DNA of 64,000 nucleotides, taken from NCBI RefSeq assembly GCF_036195325.1, contig NZ_CP108101.1, positions 1,798,001 through 1,862,000 of the forward strand. The letters are read 5' to 3'. Below are positions 50,479-59,506 of the stretch, piece after piece. How positions within the stretch are numbered: the stretch's first letter is position 1; each line of letters starts with the position of its first letter. The stretch is from Streptomyces sp. NBC_00234 (GTDB lineage: Bacteria > Actinomycetota > Actinomycetes > Streptomycetales > Streptomycetaceae). A program made the position numbers and the translations under genes. The notes beneath the pieces were generated by a model. The model was not told the origin of the DNA, did not search any database, and saw nothing but the letters and a program-made list of their open reading frames with translations.

Positions 50479-51423
50479 TTGCGTGCCGACCGCATCTTCG
50501 CGTACGGCGCCACGGCCGGTCTGATCGGCGATCTGCTGCTGGGTGATCCCCGCCGGGGACACCCCGTCGCCGCGTTCGGGCTGACCGCCGCAGAGGTCGA
50601 GAACCGGCTGTGGCGCGACCACCGCGGGTGGGGTGCCCTCCACACGCTCGTCTGCGCCGGAGGCGCCGCGGGCGCCGCCGCGCTCGCCGCCCGCGCCGTC
50701 CGCGACCGGCCCGCCCTCGCCGTCGCGCTGACCGCCGCCACCACCTGGTCCGTCATCGGCGGCACCTCACTGGGCCGCGAGGCCCGCGCCATCGGCGGCG
50801 CGCTCGCCGCCGGGGACGTCGACGTGGCCCGGGAGCGGCTGCCGCATCTCTGCGGACGCGACCCGCACTCCCTCGACGGGCCCCAGATCGCCCGCGCCGT
50901 GGTCGAGTCCGTCGCCGAGAACACCTCGGACGCCGTCGTCGGTGCCCTCGTCTGGGGTGCGCTGGGCGGAGTGCCCGGCCTCGTCGCCTTCCGGGCCGTC
51001 AACACCCTCGACGCCATGGTCGGGCACAAGTCGCCCCAGTACCGCCGGTACGGGTGGGCCTCGGCCCGCCTCGACGACGTCGCGGGCTGGCCCGGCGCCC
51101 GCCTCACCGCCGCACTCGCCGTGGCCGTCGGGGGGCGGCCACGGCAGGCGGTACGGGCCTGGCGTGCGGACGCGGGCAAGCACCCGAGCCCCAACGCGGG
51201 TCCGGTCGAGGCCTCGTTCGCGGGCGCCCTCGGCGTACGCCTCGGCGGGACCCTCGCGTACGGCGGGCGGACCGAGCACCGGCCGGTGCTCAACGGGGCG
51301 GCCGGCCGCGCGGTGGAGACCGCGGACATCGAACGCGCGGTGCGGCTGTCGCGCCGGGTGAGTGCGCTGGCCCTCGGCGTCTGTGTGGCCGGACGGCTGA
51401 TCGCGGGACGGAGACGGATATGA
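50479..51423 (+). CDS. cobD: Adenosylcobinamide-phosphate synthase (CbiB/CobD)
   Basis: 314 residues, an integral membrane protein. The N terminus FAYGATAGLIGDLLLGDPRRGHPVAAFG and the segment ENTSDAVVGALVWGALGGVPGLVAFRAVNTLDAMVGHKSPQYRRYGWASARLDD are strong CbiB features. It attaches the aminopropanol phosphate arm to cobyric acid. It starts with TTG at 50479. An in-frame stop (50473-50475) excludes anything upstream, and the ribosome site is weak. First gene of the riboswitch-led operon; its stop overlaps cobQ (ATGA). Confidence 0.93.
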   Translation: MRADRIFAYGATAGLIGDLLLGDPRRGHPVAAFGLTAAEVENRLWRDHRGWGALHTLVCAGGAAGAAALAARAVRDRPALAVALTAATTWSVIGGTSLGREARAIGGALAAGDVDVARERLPHLCGRDPHSLDGPQIARAVVESVAENTSDAVVGALVWGALGGVPGLVAFRAVNTLDAMVGHKSPQYRRYGWASARLDDVAGWPGARLTAALAVAVGGRPRQAVRAWRADAGKHPSPNAGPVEASFAGALGVRLGGTLAYGGRTEHRPVLNGAAGRAVETADIERAVRLSRRVSALALGVCVAGRLIAGRRRI

Positions 51424-53045
51424 GCGGCGGGCTGCTGGTCGCGGGGACCACATCGGACGCGGGCAAGAGCGTCGTCACGGCGGGGATCTGCCGGTGGCTG
51501 GTGCGGCAGGGGGTGAAGGTCGCCCCCTTCAAGGCGCAGAACATGTCGCTCAACTCCTTCGTCACCCGCGAGGGTGCGGAGATCGGGCGCGCCCAGGCCA
51601 TGCAGGCACAGGCCGCCCGGGTGGAGCCGACCGCGCTGATGAACCCGGTGCTGCTGAAGCCCGGCAGCGACCGGTCCAGTCAGGTCGTCCTGATGGGCAG
51701 GCCCGTCGGCGAGATGAGCGCGCGCGGCTACCACGGGGGGCGGCAGGAGTCGCTGCTCGGGACCGTCGTGGACTGTCTGGAGCAGCTCCGGGGCACGTAT
51801 GACGCCGTGATCTGCGAAGGGGCGGGCAGTCCGGCCGAGATCAACCTGCGGCGTACGGACATCGTGAACATGGGCGTCGCGCGGGCCGCGCGGTTCCCGG
51901 TGCTGGTGGTCGGGGACATCGACCGCGGGGGTGTCTTCGCCTCGTTCTTCGGTACGACGGCCCTGCTGAGCGCCGAGGACCAGGCGCTGGTCGCCGGCTA
52001 TCTCGTCAACAAGTTCCGGGGTGACGTCTCCTTGCTCGAACCGGGCCTCGACATGCTGTACGAGCTCACGGGGCGGCGGACGTACGGGGTGCTGCCGTTC
52101 GCCCACGGGCTCGGCATCGACGAGGAGGACGGACTGCGGGTGTCGCTGCGCGGCGCCGTACGGGAGTCCGCCGTCACCGCGCCGCACGGCGAGGACGTCC
52201 TGCGGGTCGCGGTGTGCGCCGTGCCGCTGATGTCGAACTTCACCGATGTGGACGCGCTGGCCGCGGAGCCCGGCGTCGTGGTGCGGTTCGTGGACCGGGC
52301 GGAGGAACTGGCCGACGCGGACCTGGTGATCGTGCCCGGTACCCGCGGCACGGTGAAGGCGCTGGCGTGGCTGCGCGAACGGGGCCTGGCGGACGCGCTG
52401 GTGCGGAGGGCCGCCGAAGGGCGCCCGGTGCTGGGGATCTGCGGCGGCTTCCAGGTGCTCGGTGAGCACATCGAGGACGACGTGGAATCGCGGGCCGGGC
52501 AGGTCGACGGGCTCGGACTGCTGCCGGTGCGCATCCGGTTCGAGAAGGCCAAGACGCTGGCCCGACCGGTCGGCGAAGCGCTCGGGGAACCGGTCGAGGG
52601 GTACGAGATCCACCACGGCATCGCCGACGTGCGGGGCGGGGAACCGTTCCTGGACGGGTGCCGGGTGGGCTCGGTGTGGGGGACGCACTGGCACGGCTCG
52701 CTGGAGAGCGACGCGTTCCGGCGGCGGTTCCTCACGGAGGTCGCGCGGGCTGCCGGGCGGCGGTTCGTGCCCGCCCCGGACACGAGTTTCGAGCAGCTGC
52801 GCGAGGAGCAGCTGGACCGGCTCGGGGATCTGATCGAGGGGCACGCGGACACGGACGCGCTGTGGCGGCTGATCGAGGGCGGGGCGCCGCGGGGGCTGCC
52901 GTTCATCGCGCCGGGGGCACCGGCGGTGCCGGACCGGGGCTCCGCAGCGGCCCCCGGTCCTCGAACGCCGGAGGTTCCGGAGCCGGCCGGGAACGCGGCC
53001 GGAGCGCCCGACCGGACACACGTAGTCGAAAAGGAGACTCTGTGA
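51420..53045 (+). CDS. cobQ: Cobyric acid synthase
   Basis: 541 residues. An N-terminal P-loop-like dethiobiotin-synthetase-type ATPase domain ([10 protein letters not shown], about 8-17; [12 protein letters not shown]) precedes a class I glutamine amidotransferase domain with Cys341 ([10 protein letters not shown]) and His in EIHHGIADV and THWHG. It amidates cobyrinate a,c-diamide at four positions. The last 40-50 residues are a Pro/Ala-rich tail absent from most CobQ proteins and coincide with a REP-like repeat. It overlaps cobD by 4 bp and the chelatase gene by GTGA. Confidence 0.94.
   Translation: MSGGLLVAGTTSDAGKSVVTAGICRWLVRQGVKVAPFKAQNMSLNSFVTREGAEIGRAQAMQAQAARVEPTALMNPVLLKPGSDRSSQVVLMGRPVGEMSARGYHGGRQESLLGTVVDCLEQLRGTYDAVICEGAGSPAEINLRRTDIVNMGVARAARFPVLVVGDIDRGGVFASFFGTTALLSAEDQALVAGYLVNKFRGDVSLLEPGLDMLYELTGRRTYGVLPFAHGLGIDEEDGLRVSLRGAVRESAVTAPHGEDVLRVAVCAVPLMSNFTDVDALAAEPGVVVRFVDRAEELADADLVIVPGTRGTVKALAWLRERGLADALVRRAAEGRPVLGICGGFQVLGEHIEDDVESRAGQVDGLGLLPVRIRFEKAKTLARPVGEALGEPVEGYEIHHGIADVRGGEPFLDGCRVGSVWGTHWHGSLESDAFRRRFLTEVARAAGRRFVPAPDTSFEQLREEQLDRLGDLIEGHADTDALWRLIEGGAPRGLPFIAPGAPAVPDRGSAAAPGPRTPEVPEPAGNAAGAPDRTHVVEKETL
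52956..52974. repeat. Sequence like a Streptomyces intergenic repeat inside the cobQ 3' end
   Basis: GGTCCTCGAACGCCGGAGG is inside the coding tail of cobQ. It looks like short GC-rich intergenic repeats of Streptomyces recalled as GTCCTCAA...CGCCGG elements. If so, the cobQ tail is former intergenic DNA. Confidence 0.35.
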
Positions 53046-55078
53046 GTACGCCGTATCCCTTCACCGCCATCGTCGGACAGGACGATCTGCGGCTCGGGCT
53101 CCTGCTGAACGCCGTCAGTCCGGCCGTCGGCGGGGTCCTCGTCCGCGGGGAGAAGGGAACCGCCAAGTCCACCGCCGTGCGCGCCCTCGCGGCGCTCATG
53201 CCCGAGGTCTCCGTGGTTCCGGGGTGCCGGTTCTCCTGTGATCCGGTCACCCCCGACCCGGCGTGTCCCGACGGGCCCCACGAGGCCGGGGGCGGTGTGT
53301 CGCGGGCCGCGCGGACCGTCGAGCTGCCGGTCGGGGCCTCCGAGGACCGGCTCGTCGGGGCGCTGGACATCGAGCGGGCGCTCTCCGAGGGCGTGAAGGC
53401 GTTCGAGCCGGGGCTCCTCGCCGACGCGCACCGCGGCATCCTCTACGTCGACGAGGTCAACCTGCTCCACGACCACCTGGTGGACCTGCTGCTCGACGCG
53501 GCGGCCATGGGTGCCTCGTACGTGGAGCGCGAGGGCGTCTCCGTACGGCACGCGGCACGCTTCCTCCTCGTCGGGACGATGAACCCCGAAGAGGGCGAAC
53601 TGCGACCGCAGTTGCTGGACCGGTTCGGGCTCACCGTCGAGGTCGCGGCCTCCCGCGACACCGATCAGCGGGTCGAGGTCGTACGGCGCCGGCTGGCCTA
53701 CGACGACGACCCGGCCGGATTCGCCGCCCGATGGGCCGACGAGGAACGGGAGTTGCGGGACCGGATCGCCTCCGCGCGCGCCCTGCTCCCCCATGTCGTC
53801 CTGGGCGACGGCGTGTTGCGGCAGATCGCGGCGACCTGCGCGGCCTTCGAGGTCGACGGGATGCGCGCCGACATCGTCATGGCCCGCACCGCCACGGCGC
53901 TCGCCGCCTGGGCGGGGCGCGAGGACGTGCTCGCCGAGGACGTGCGCCGGGCGGCGCTGCTCGCACTCCCCCACCGGCGCAGGCGCAATCCCTTCGACGC
54001 GCCGGGGCTCGACGAGGACAAGCTGGACGACACGCTCCGGGACGCCGCCCGGGACGAGGGCGAGGGCGACAACGACCCGGACCCCGACGGGCCCGGTGAC
54101 GGCGGTGGCGGTGGCGGCGGGGTTCCGCCGCAGAGCGACGGGCCCGAGGGTCCCGCCGGGGCCGACACGCCGGACCGGGCGCCTTCGGGCGACAGCGACG
54201 CGCCCGGACAAGGGCAGGGGCAGGGGCGCACGTCCGGCGGTGAACAGCAGCCCGTACGGGCCGCCGAGCCGTTCCGTACGAAGATGCTGAGCGTGCCGGG
54301 GCTGGGCGAGGGCGCGGCGGGGCGGCGGTCCCGGGCACGCACCGAGCACGGCCGTACGACCGGGGCGCGGCGGCCCCAGGGGGCGCTGACGAAGCTGCAC
54401 CTGGCGGCGACCGTGCAGGCTGCGGCACCGCACCAGCGTGCCAGGGGCCGGTCGGGCCGGGGTCTCGTGGTCCGGCGCGACGATCTGCGGCAGGCCACGC
54501 GGGAGGGGCGCGAGGGGAATCTCGTGCTGTTCGTCGTGGACGCCTCCGGGTCGATGGCGGCCCGGCAGCGGATGAGCGCCGTGAAGGGCGCGGTGATGTC
54601 GCTGCTGCTGGACGCGTACCAGCGGAGGGACAAGGTCGGCCTGATCACCTTCCGGGGCAAGGACGCCGAGGTGGTGCTGCCCCCGACCTCGTCGGTGGAC
54701 GCCGCCGCCGCACGGCTGGAGTCGCTGCCGACCGGCGGGCGCACCCCGCTGGGTGCCGGGCTGCTGAAGGCACACGACGTGCTGCGGGTGGAGCGGCTGC
54801 GCGACCCCTCGCGGCGGCCGTTGCTCCTCGTGGTGACGGACGGGCGGGCGACGGGGGGTCCCGACCCGCTGGCGCTGGCGGCACGGGCCGGACGGCTGCA
54901 CGCCGCCGAAGGCACCGCGTCCGTCGTCGTGGACTGCGAGTCGGGGATCGTACGGCTCGGTCTCGCAGCACAGCTCGCCAGGGATCTGGGCGGCAGCGCC
55001 GTCACGCTCGACGAACTGCGGGCCGACACGATCGTCGGACTCGTGAAGGACGTATCTGCAGCCGGGAGGGCCGCGTAA
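53042..55078 (+). CDS. Magnesium/cobalt chelatase ATPase subunits I and D fused
   Basis: 678 residues. The AAA+ domain (about 1-310) has Walker [10 protein letters not shown] (36-44) and Walker [11 protein letters not shown]; an acidic/Gly-Pro linker (about 330-430) and the von Willebrand A domain with MIDAS DASGSM (from 500) follow. These correspond to BchI/ChlI and BchD/ChlD. In B12 synthesis such an ATPase works with the large CobN subunit to insert cobalt into hydrogenobyrinate diamide. It starts GTG overlapping cobQ and ends TAATG with cobO. No CobN gene is adjacent here. Confidence 0.92.
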   Translation: MSTPYPFTAIVGQDDLRLGLLLNAVSPAVGGVLVRGEKGTAKSTAVRALAALMPEVSVVPGCRFSCDPVTPDPACPDGPHEAGGGVSRAARTVELPVGASEDRLVGALDIERALSEGVKAFEPGLLADAHRGILYVDEVNLLHDHLVDLLLDAAAMGASYVEREGVSVRHAARFLLVGTMNPEEGELRPQLLDRFGLTVEVAASRDTDQRVEVVRRRLAYDDDPAGFAARWADEERELRDRIASARALLPHVVLGDGVLRQIAATCAAFEVDGMRADIVMARTATALAAWAGREDVLAEDVRRAALLALPHRRRRNPFDAPGLDEDKLDDTLRDAARDEGEGDNDPDPDGPGDGGGGGGGVPPQSDGPEGPAGADTPDRAPSGDSDAPGQGQGQGRTSGGEQQPVRAAEPFRTKMLSVPGLGEGAAGRRSRARTEHGRTTGARRPQGALTKLHLAATVQAAAPHQRARGRSGRGLVVRRDDLRQATREGREGNLVLFVVDASGSMAARQRMSAVKGAVMSLLLDAYQRRDKVGLITFRGKDAEVVLPPTSSVDAAAARLESLPTGGRTPLGAGLLKAHDVLRVERLRDPSRRPLLLVVTDGRATGGPDPLALAARAGRLHAAEGTASVVVDCESGIVRLGLAAQLARDLGGSAVTLDELRADTIVGLVKDVSAAGRAA

Positions 55079-55677
55079 TGCCACAGGGACAGCCGACATC
55101 GGTGCCGGACGACGGACTCACCACCCGTCAGCGGCGCAACCGTCCGCTGCTGTTCGTCCACACGGGCGTCGGCAAGGGCAAGTCCACGGCGGCGTTCGGG
55201 CTCGCGCTGCGCGCCTGGAATCAGGGCTGGCCGATCGGCGTCTTCCAGTTCGTGAAGTCGGCGAAGTGGAAGGTCGGCGAGGAGAACGCCCTGAAGGTGC
55301 TGGGGGCGAGCGGCGAGGGCGGCACCGTCGACTGGCACAAGATGGGCGAGGGCTGGTCCTGGGTCCAGAGGGACAACCAGCTCGACAACGAGGAGAAGGC
55401 CCGCGAGGGCTGGGAGCAGGTCAAGCGCGACCTGGCCGCCGAGACCTACAAGCTGTACGTCCTCGACGAGTTCGCCTATCCGATGCACTGGGGCTGGATC
55501 GACACCGACGAGGTGGTCCAGGTGATGCGCGACCGTCCCGGCACGCAGCACGTGGTGATCACGGGGCGCAACGCTCCGGACAAGCTCGTCGAGGCCGCCG
55601 ACCTGGTGACCGACATGTCGAAGGTCAAGCACCCGATGGACGCCGGTCAGAAGGGCCAGAGGGGCATCGAGTGGTGA
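55078..55677 (+). CDS. cobO: Cob(I)yrinic acid a,c-diamide adenosyltransferase
   Basis: 199 residues of the CobA/CobO/BtuR family. The P-loop is GVGKGKST (30-37), with VFQFVKSAKWKVGEEN and VLDEFAYPMHWGWI. It transfers the adenosyl group from ATP to the cob(I)yrinate cobalt. Its ATG shares a base with the chelatase stop (TAATG) and its stop overlaps cobB (GTGA). Cytoplasmic. Confidence 0.95.
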   Translation: MPQGQPTSVPDDGLTTRQRRNRPLLFVHTGVGKGKSTAAFGLALRAWNQGWPIGVFQFVKSAKWKVGEENALKVLGASGEGGTVDWHKMGEGWSWVQRDNQLDNEEKAREGWEQVKRDLAAETYKLYVLDEFAYPMHWGWIDTDEVVQVMRDRPGTQHVVITGRNAPDKLVEAADLVTDMSKVKHPMDAGQKGQRGIEW

Positions 55678-57029
55678 GTGTTCCGCGTCTGGTCATAGCC
55701 GCCCCGGCATCCGGCAGCGGCAAGACCACCGTCGCCACGGGGCTGATGGCGGCCTTCGCCGGCCGGGGGCTCGCGGTGTCCCCGCACAAGGTGGGCCCGG
55801 ACTACATAGACCCGGGCTACCACGCGCTGGCGACCGGCCGCCCCGGCCGCAATCTCGACGCGTACATGTGCGGTCCGGAGCTGATCGCCCCGCTGTTCGC
55901 CCATGGGGCGGACGGCTGCGACCTCGCCGTGGTCGAGGGCGTCATGGGGCTGTACGACGGTGCGTCGGGCCAGGGCGAACTGGCGTCGACCGCACAGGTG
56001 TCGAAGCTGTTGCGGGCGCCCGTGGTGCTCGTGGTCGACGCCTCCTCGCAGTCCCGCTCGGTCGCCGCGCTGGTGCACGGTTTCGCCTCCTGGGACCCGC
56101 AGGTGCGGATCGGCGGGGTGATCCTGAACAAGGTGGCGTCGGACCGGCACGAGGCGCTGTTGCGCGAAGCGCTCGACGAGTCGGGGCTGCCGGTGCTCGG
56201 GGTGCTGCGGCGGTCCGCGCAGATGGCGACGCCGTCGCGCCATCTCGGGCTCGTCCCGGTGGCCGAGCGGGCCACGGACGCCGTCGATGCCGTACGGGCG
56301 ATGGCCGAAAGGGTCAGGGCCGGCTGCGATCTGGACGCCCTGATGGCGCTGGCCCGGACGGCGCCGCCGCTGCCGGACGATGCCTGGGAGCCCCGGCCGG
56401 TCGCGGGCGAGGTGCCGGTGTCGGGTGAGCGGCCGGTGGTCGCCGTGGCGGGCGGGGCCGCGTTCACGTTCGCCTACGCCGAGCATGCCGAGCTGCTGTC
56501 GGCGGCGGGCGCCGAGGTGGTGCTCTTCGATCCGCTGCGCGACGAGAAGCTTCCCGCGGGCACCTCGGGCCTGGTCGTGGGGGGCGGCTTCCCCGAGATG
56601 TACGCGCCGGAGCTGTCGGCGAACGAACCGCTGCGCCGGGCGGTGACGGAACTGGCGCGCACCGGCGCCCCGGTGGCCGCCGAGTGCGCCGGGCTGCTGT
56701 ACCTGGCGCGCGAGCTGGACGGCCGGCCGATGTGCGGGGTGCTGGACGCCGAGGCCCGGATGTCGGAGCGGCTGACGCTCGGATACCGGCAGGCGGTCGC
56801 CGTGTCCGACAGCGTGCTGGCGGTGGCGGGGACCCGGATGCGCGGGCACGAGTTCCACCGGACGGTGCTGGAGCCCGGTGCCGGGGCCACGCCGGCCTGG
56901 GGGATGCACCAGCCCGAACGGCGCGTGGAGGGGTTCGTGCAGGGGGGCGTGCACGCGAGCTATCTGCACACGCACTGGGCGGCCTCGCCCGGTGTGGCCG
57001 GGCGCTTCGTGGAGATGTGCCGGGGGTGA
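55674..57029 (+). CDS. cobB: Cobyrinate a,c-diamide synthase
   Basis: 451 residues. The ATPase domain has P-loop PASGSGKTTVA (about 11-21), KVGPDYIDPGYH and EGVMGLYDG. The C-terminal glutamine amidotransferase domain has Cys338 (AECAGLLYL) and GGGFPEMYAPELSAN. It amidates the a and c carboxylates of (hydrogeno)byrinate with glutamine and ATP. The GTG overlaps the cobO stop, and a hairpin terminator follows. Last gene of the riboswitch-led operon. Confidence 0.94.
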   Translation: MSVPRLVIAAPASGSGKTTVATGLMAAFAGRGLAVSPHKVGPDYIDPGYHALATGRPGRNLDAYMCGPELIAPLFAHGADGCDLAVVEGVMGLYDGASGQGELASTAQVSKLLRAPVVLVVDASSQSRSVAALVHGFASWDPQVRIGGVILNKVASDRHEALLREALDESGLPVLGVLRRSAQMATPSRHLGLVPVAERATDAVDAVRAMAERVRAGCDLDALMALARTAPPLPDDAWEPRPVAGEVPVSGERPVVAVAGGAAFTFAYAEHAELLSAAGAEVVLFDPLRDEKLPAGTSGLVVGGGFPEMYAPELSANEPLRRAVTELARTGAPVAAECAGLLYLARELDGRPMCGVLDAEARMSERLTLGYRQAVAVSDSVLAVAGTRMRGHEFHRTVLEPGAGATPAWGMHQPERRVEGFVQGGVHASYLHTHWAASPGVAGRFVEMCRG

Positions 57030-57037
57030 ACGGCGGA

Positions 57038-57078
57038 TGAGTGCGGGCGCCGCGGTCCGTCGGGCGGCGCCGCACTCA
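57038..57078. terminator. Hairpin terminator between convergent cobB and ZIP genes
   Basis: TGAGTGCGG(G)CGCC pairs with GGCGCCGCACTCA (one bulged G). It overlaps the ZIP gene's stop and serves both directions. Confidence 0.75.
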
Positions 57079-57798
57079 CTCGGCGATGCCCACGACCAGC
57101 CAGATGAAGCCCACCCCTGCGACGGTGCAGAGCAGCGTCGAGCGGGCCGGGTGGGTGTGGTGCGCCTCGGGCAGGATCTCGGCGGCGGCGAGGTAGAGCA
57201 GGGCCCCGCCGAAGAAGCCGAGATAGCAGCCGAGCAGTTCCTCCGGAAGGGTGAACAGCAGGGTCGTCGCCGCGCCCACGATCGGGGCCAGCGCATCGGC
57301 GAAGAGCATCAACAGGGCCTTGCGGCGTTCGTTCCCGTAGAGCCTGGTGAGCGTGTACGTGTTGAATCCGTCGGCGAAGTCATGGGTGATGACGGCGAGT
57401 GCGACGGCGACGCCCATCCCGCCGCCGACCTGGAACGCCGCGCCGAGCGCGATGCCGTCCATCAGGCTGTGGCCCACCATCGCCGCCGCTGCCGTCAGGC
57501 CGACCTGCGGCACCCGTTCGTCGCCCGCGCCGTGCGCCGCATGGCGTCCGGCCAGCAGCCTCTCGACCAGATGGGCCACCAGGAAGCCGCCCACGAACAG
57601 CAGAAGGGCGGCCGGGACACCGAACACCTCGTTGCCCGCGGCCTCGATCGCCTCCGGCAGGAGGTCGAGCCCGACCACGCCGAGCATCAGCCCGCCCGCG
57701 AGGCCGAGCACCAGGTGGCGGCGGTCCGTGACGCGTTGAGCGACCCAGCCGCCGGCCAGAGTCATCAGGAACGCGCCGAGCGCGACGAACACCGCCAT
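57076..57798 (-). CDS. ZIP family metal transporter
   Basis: 240 residues with eight membrane helices. The metal-site helices read GHSLMDGIALGAAFQVGGGMG and ITHDFADGFNTYTLTRL, the HxxxD/E type signature of ZIP proteins. A His-rich loop (HHTHPARS, near 220) and HAAHG (about 90) could bind metal. It imports Zn2+ or another divalent metal. It is convergent with the B12 operon and diverges from the CobE-CobC gene; a cobalt or zinc role in B12 metallation is possible but unproven. No Zur-type box is seen. Confidence 0.9.
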   Translation of the reverse strand: MAVFVALGAFLMTLAGGWVAQRVTDRRHLVLGLAGGLMLGVVGLDLLPEAIEAAGNEVFGVPAALLLFVGGFLVAHLVERLLAGRHAAHGAGDERVPQVGLTAAAAMVGHSLMDGIALGAAFQVGGGMGVAVALAVITHDFADGFNTYTLTRLYGNERRKALLMLFADALAPIVGAATTLLFTLPEELLGCYLGFFGGALLYLAAAEILPEAHHTHPARSTLLCTVAGVGFIWLVVGIAE

Positions 57799-57908
57799 GG
57801 CCCCTTGCTAGCCGATCGGGCCCCTCGCGCGCATCTCAGGACCCCCACGCCCGCCTTGGCTCCCGCGGCCCGTGGCGCGCGGGTCCGCGTACGAAAGGAC
57901 TCCGTACC

Positions 57909-59450
57909 GTGCATCACCCCGCCTCCCTCGTCGTGGGCGTCGGCGCCCGCAAGGGCGCTCCGGCCGACGAGGTGCTGGAACTGGTCGTCGGGACCCTCCG
58001 CGCGGCCGGGCTCCGCGCCGACGACGTCGTGGAGCTGGCCACCGTCGACTCGAAGGCCGACGAGCCGGGGATCGTGGGCGCGGCGGCCGGGCTCGGGGTG
58101 CCGGTGCGCGCCCACGCGGCGCGTGAGCTGGCCCGGGTCCGCGTGCCGCATCCCTCCGGCGCGGTACGGGAGGCGGCGGGTACGCCGTCGGTGGCGGAGG
58201 CCGCCGCGCTGATCGGCGGGGGCGAACTGCTGGTCCCGAAAACGAAGTCGGCCCCGGGGCCGGGGCGGGCCTCTTCGGCGACCTGCGCGGTGGCCCGGCG
58301 ATCCGTCGCCGAATCGATGTCCGCCCCACCCGTGACGTACGGGGCGGAGCCGTTCACCATGGCTGCCATGAACCCCCCCACGAAGGACATCGACGTCGCC
58401 GGCCCCGATCTGCGCCACCACGGTGACGCGGAAGTACGCGGCCGGGACCTGACCGACCTCGCAGTGAACGTGCGCACCGGAACGCCGCCCGACTGGCTGC
58501 GGGAGCGGATAGCCGGGTCACTGGGCTCGCTGGCCGCCTATCCGGACGGTCGGCCCGCGCGGGCCGCCGTCGCCGCCCGGCACGGGCTGCCCGTGGAGCG
58601 GGTGCTGCTGACGGCGGGCGCGGCCGAGGCGTTCGTCCTGATCGCCCGGGCGCTGCCCGCCCGGCGGCCGGTCGTCGTGCACCCGCAGTTCACCGAGCCG
58701 GAGGCCGCGCTGCGGGCGGCCGGGCACGAGGTGGGACGGGTGCTCCTGCGCCCCGAGGACGGCTTCCCACTCGATCCGGCGGCGGTGCCCGACGACGCCG
58801 ATCTGGTGGTGATCGGCAATCCGACCAATCCGACGTCGGTGCTCCACCCGGCGGGCGCGCTGGAGAAGTTGGCCCGCCCGGGGCGGACGCTGGTGGTCGA
58901 CGAGGCGTTCATGGACGCGGTGCCGGGCGAGCGGGAGGCGCTGTGCGGGCGTACGGACGTTCCCGGGCTCGTCGTCCTGCGCAGTCTCACCAAGACCTGG
59001 GGGCTCGCCGGGCTCCGGATCGGTTACGTGCTGGCCGCACCGGAGACGATCGCCGTCCTCCAGGAGGCGCAGCCGCTGTGGCCGGTGTCCTCGCCGGCGC
59101 TGGCGGCGGCCGAGGCGTGCATGGAACCGCGGGCGCTGGCCGAGGCCGCGGACGCGGCCGGCCGGATCGCGGTGGACCGGGCCCATCTGCTGGCCGGGCT
59201 GGCGGAGTTCGCCGAGGTACGGGTGGCGGAGCCCGCCGAGGGACCGTTCGTCCTGATCCGGGTGGACCGGGCGGCGGAGATCCGGGAGCGGCTGCGGTCG
59301 CTCGGGTTCGCCGCCCGGCGCGGGGACACCTTCCCGGGGCTCGGGCCCGAGTGGCTGCGGCTGGCCGTACGCGACCGTGTGACGACCAACCGCTTCCTCC
59401 AGGCGTTCGACCAGGCACTCCAGGCGCTGCCCCGGAGACCCGTGGGCTGA
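57909..59450 (+). CDS. CobE-CobC fusion (CbiG C-terminal domain + threonine-phosphate decarboxylase-like)
   Basis: 513 residues. The first 128 residues form a complete CobE/CbiG-C domain: VVGVGARKGAPADEVLELV at the start and LLVPKTKSAPGPGRASSATCAVAR at its end. A linker follows, then a PLP-dependent aminotransferase-fold domain (about 170-510) with Lys362 in SLTKTWGLAGLRIGY and NPTNPTSVLHPAG, like CobC/CobD threonine-phosphate decarboxylase and HisC. Both parts belong to B12 synthesis. M151 could be an internal start for a separate CobC. The GTG at 57909 follows GAAAGGA. A perfect terminator follows. Confidence 0.85.
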   Translation: MHHPASLVVGVGARKGAPADEVLELVVGTLRAAGLRADDVVELATVDSKADEPGIVGAAAGLGVPVRAHAARELARVRVPHPSGAVREAAGTPSVAEAAALIGGGELLVPKTKSAPGPGRASSATCAVARRSVAESMSAPPVTYGAEPFTMAAMNPPTKDIDVAGPDLRHHGDAEVRGRDLTDLAVNVRTGTPPDWLRERIAGSLGSLAAYPDGRPARAAVAARHGLPVERVLLTAGAAEAFVLIARALPARRPVVVHPQFTEPEAALRAAGHEVGRVLLRPEDGFPLDPAAVPDDADLVVIGNPTNPTSVLHPAGALEKLARPGRTLVVDEAFMDAVPGEREALCGRTDVPGLVVLRSLTKTWGLAGLRIGYVLAAPETIAVLQEAQPLWPVSSPALAAAEACMEPRALAEAADAAGRIAVDRAHLLAGLAEFAEVRVAEPAEGPFVLIRVDRAAEIRERLRSLGFAARRGDTFPGLGPEWLRLAVRDRVTTNRFLQAFDQALQALPRRPVG

Positions 59451-59459
59451 GTGGTCTCC

Positions 59460-59500
59460 CTGCCTGGACGGGCCGGTTCCTCCACGGCCCGTCCAGGCAG
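59460..59500. terminator. Hairpin terminator between convergent genes
   Basis: CTGCCTGGACGGGCCG and CGGCCCGTCCAGGCAG pair perfectly around GTTCCTCCA. Confidence 0.85.
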
Positions 59501-59506
59501 CCCCTG

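Noticed and set aside
57799..57908. Zur box upstream of the ZIP gene
   Set aside because: No TGAAAATCATTTTCA-like palindrome is present in the divergent region.
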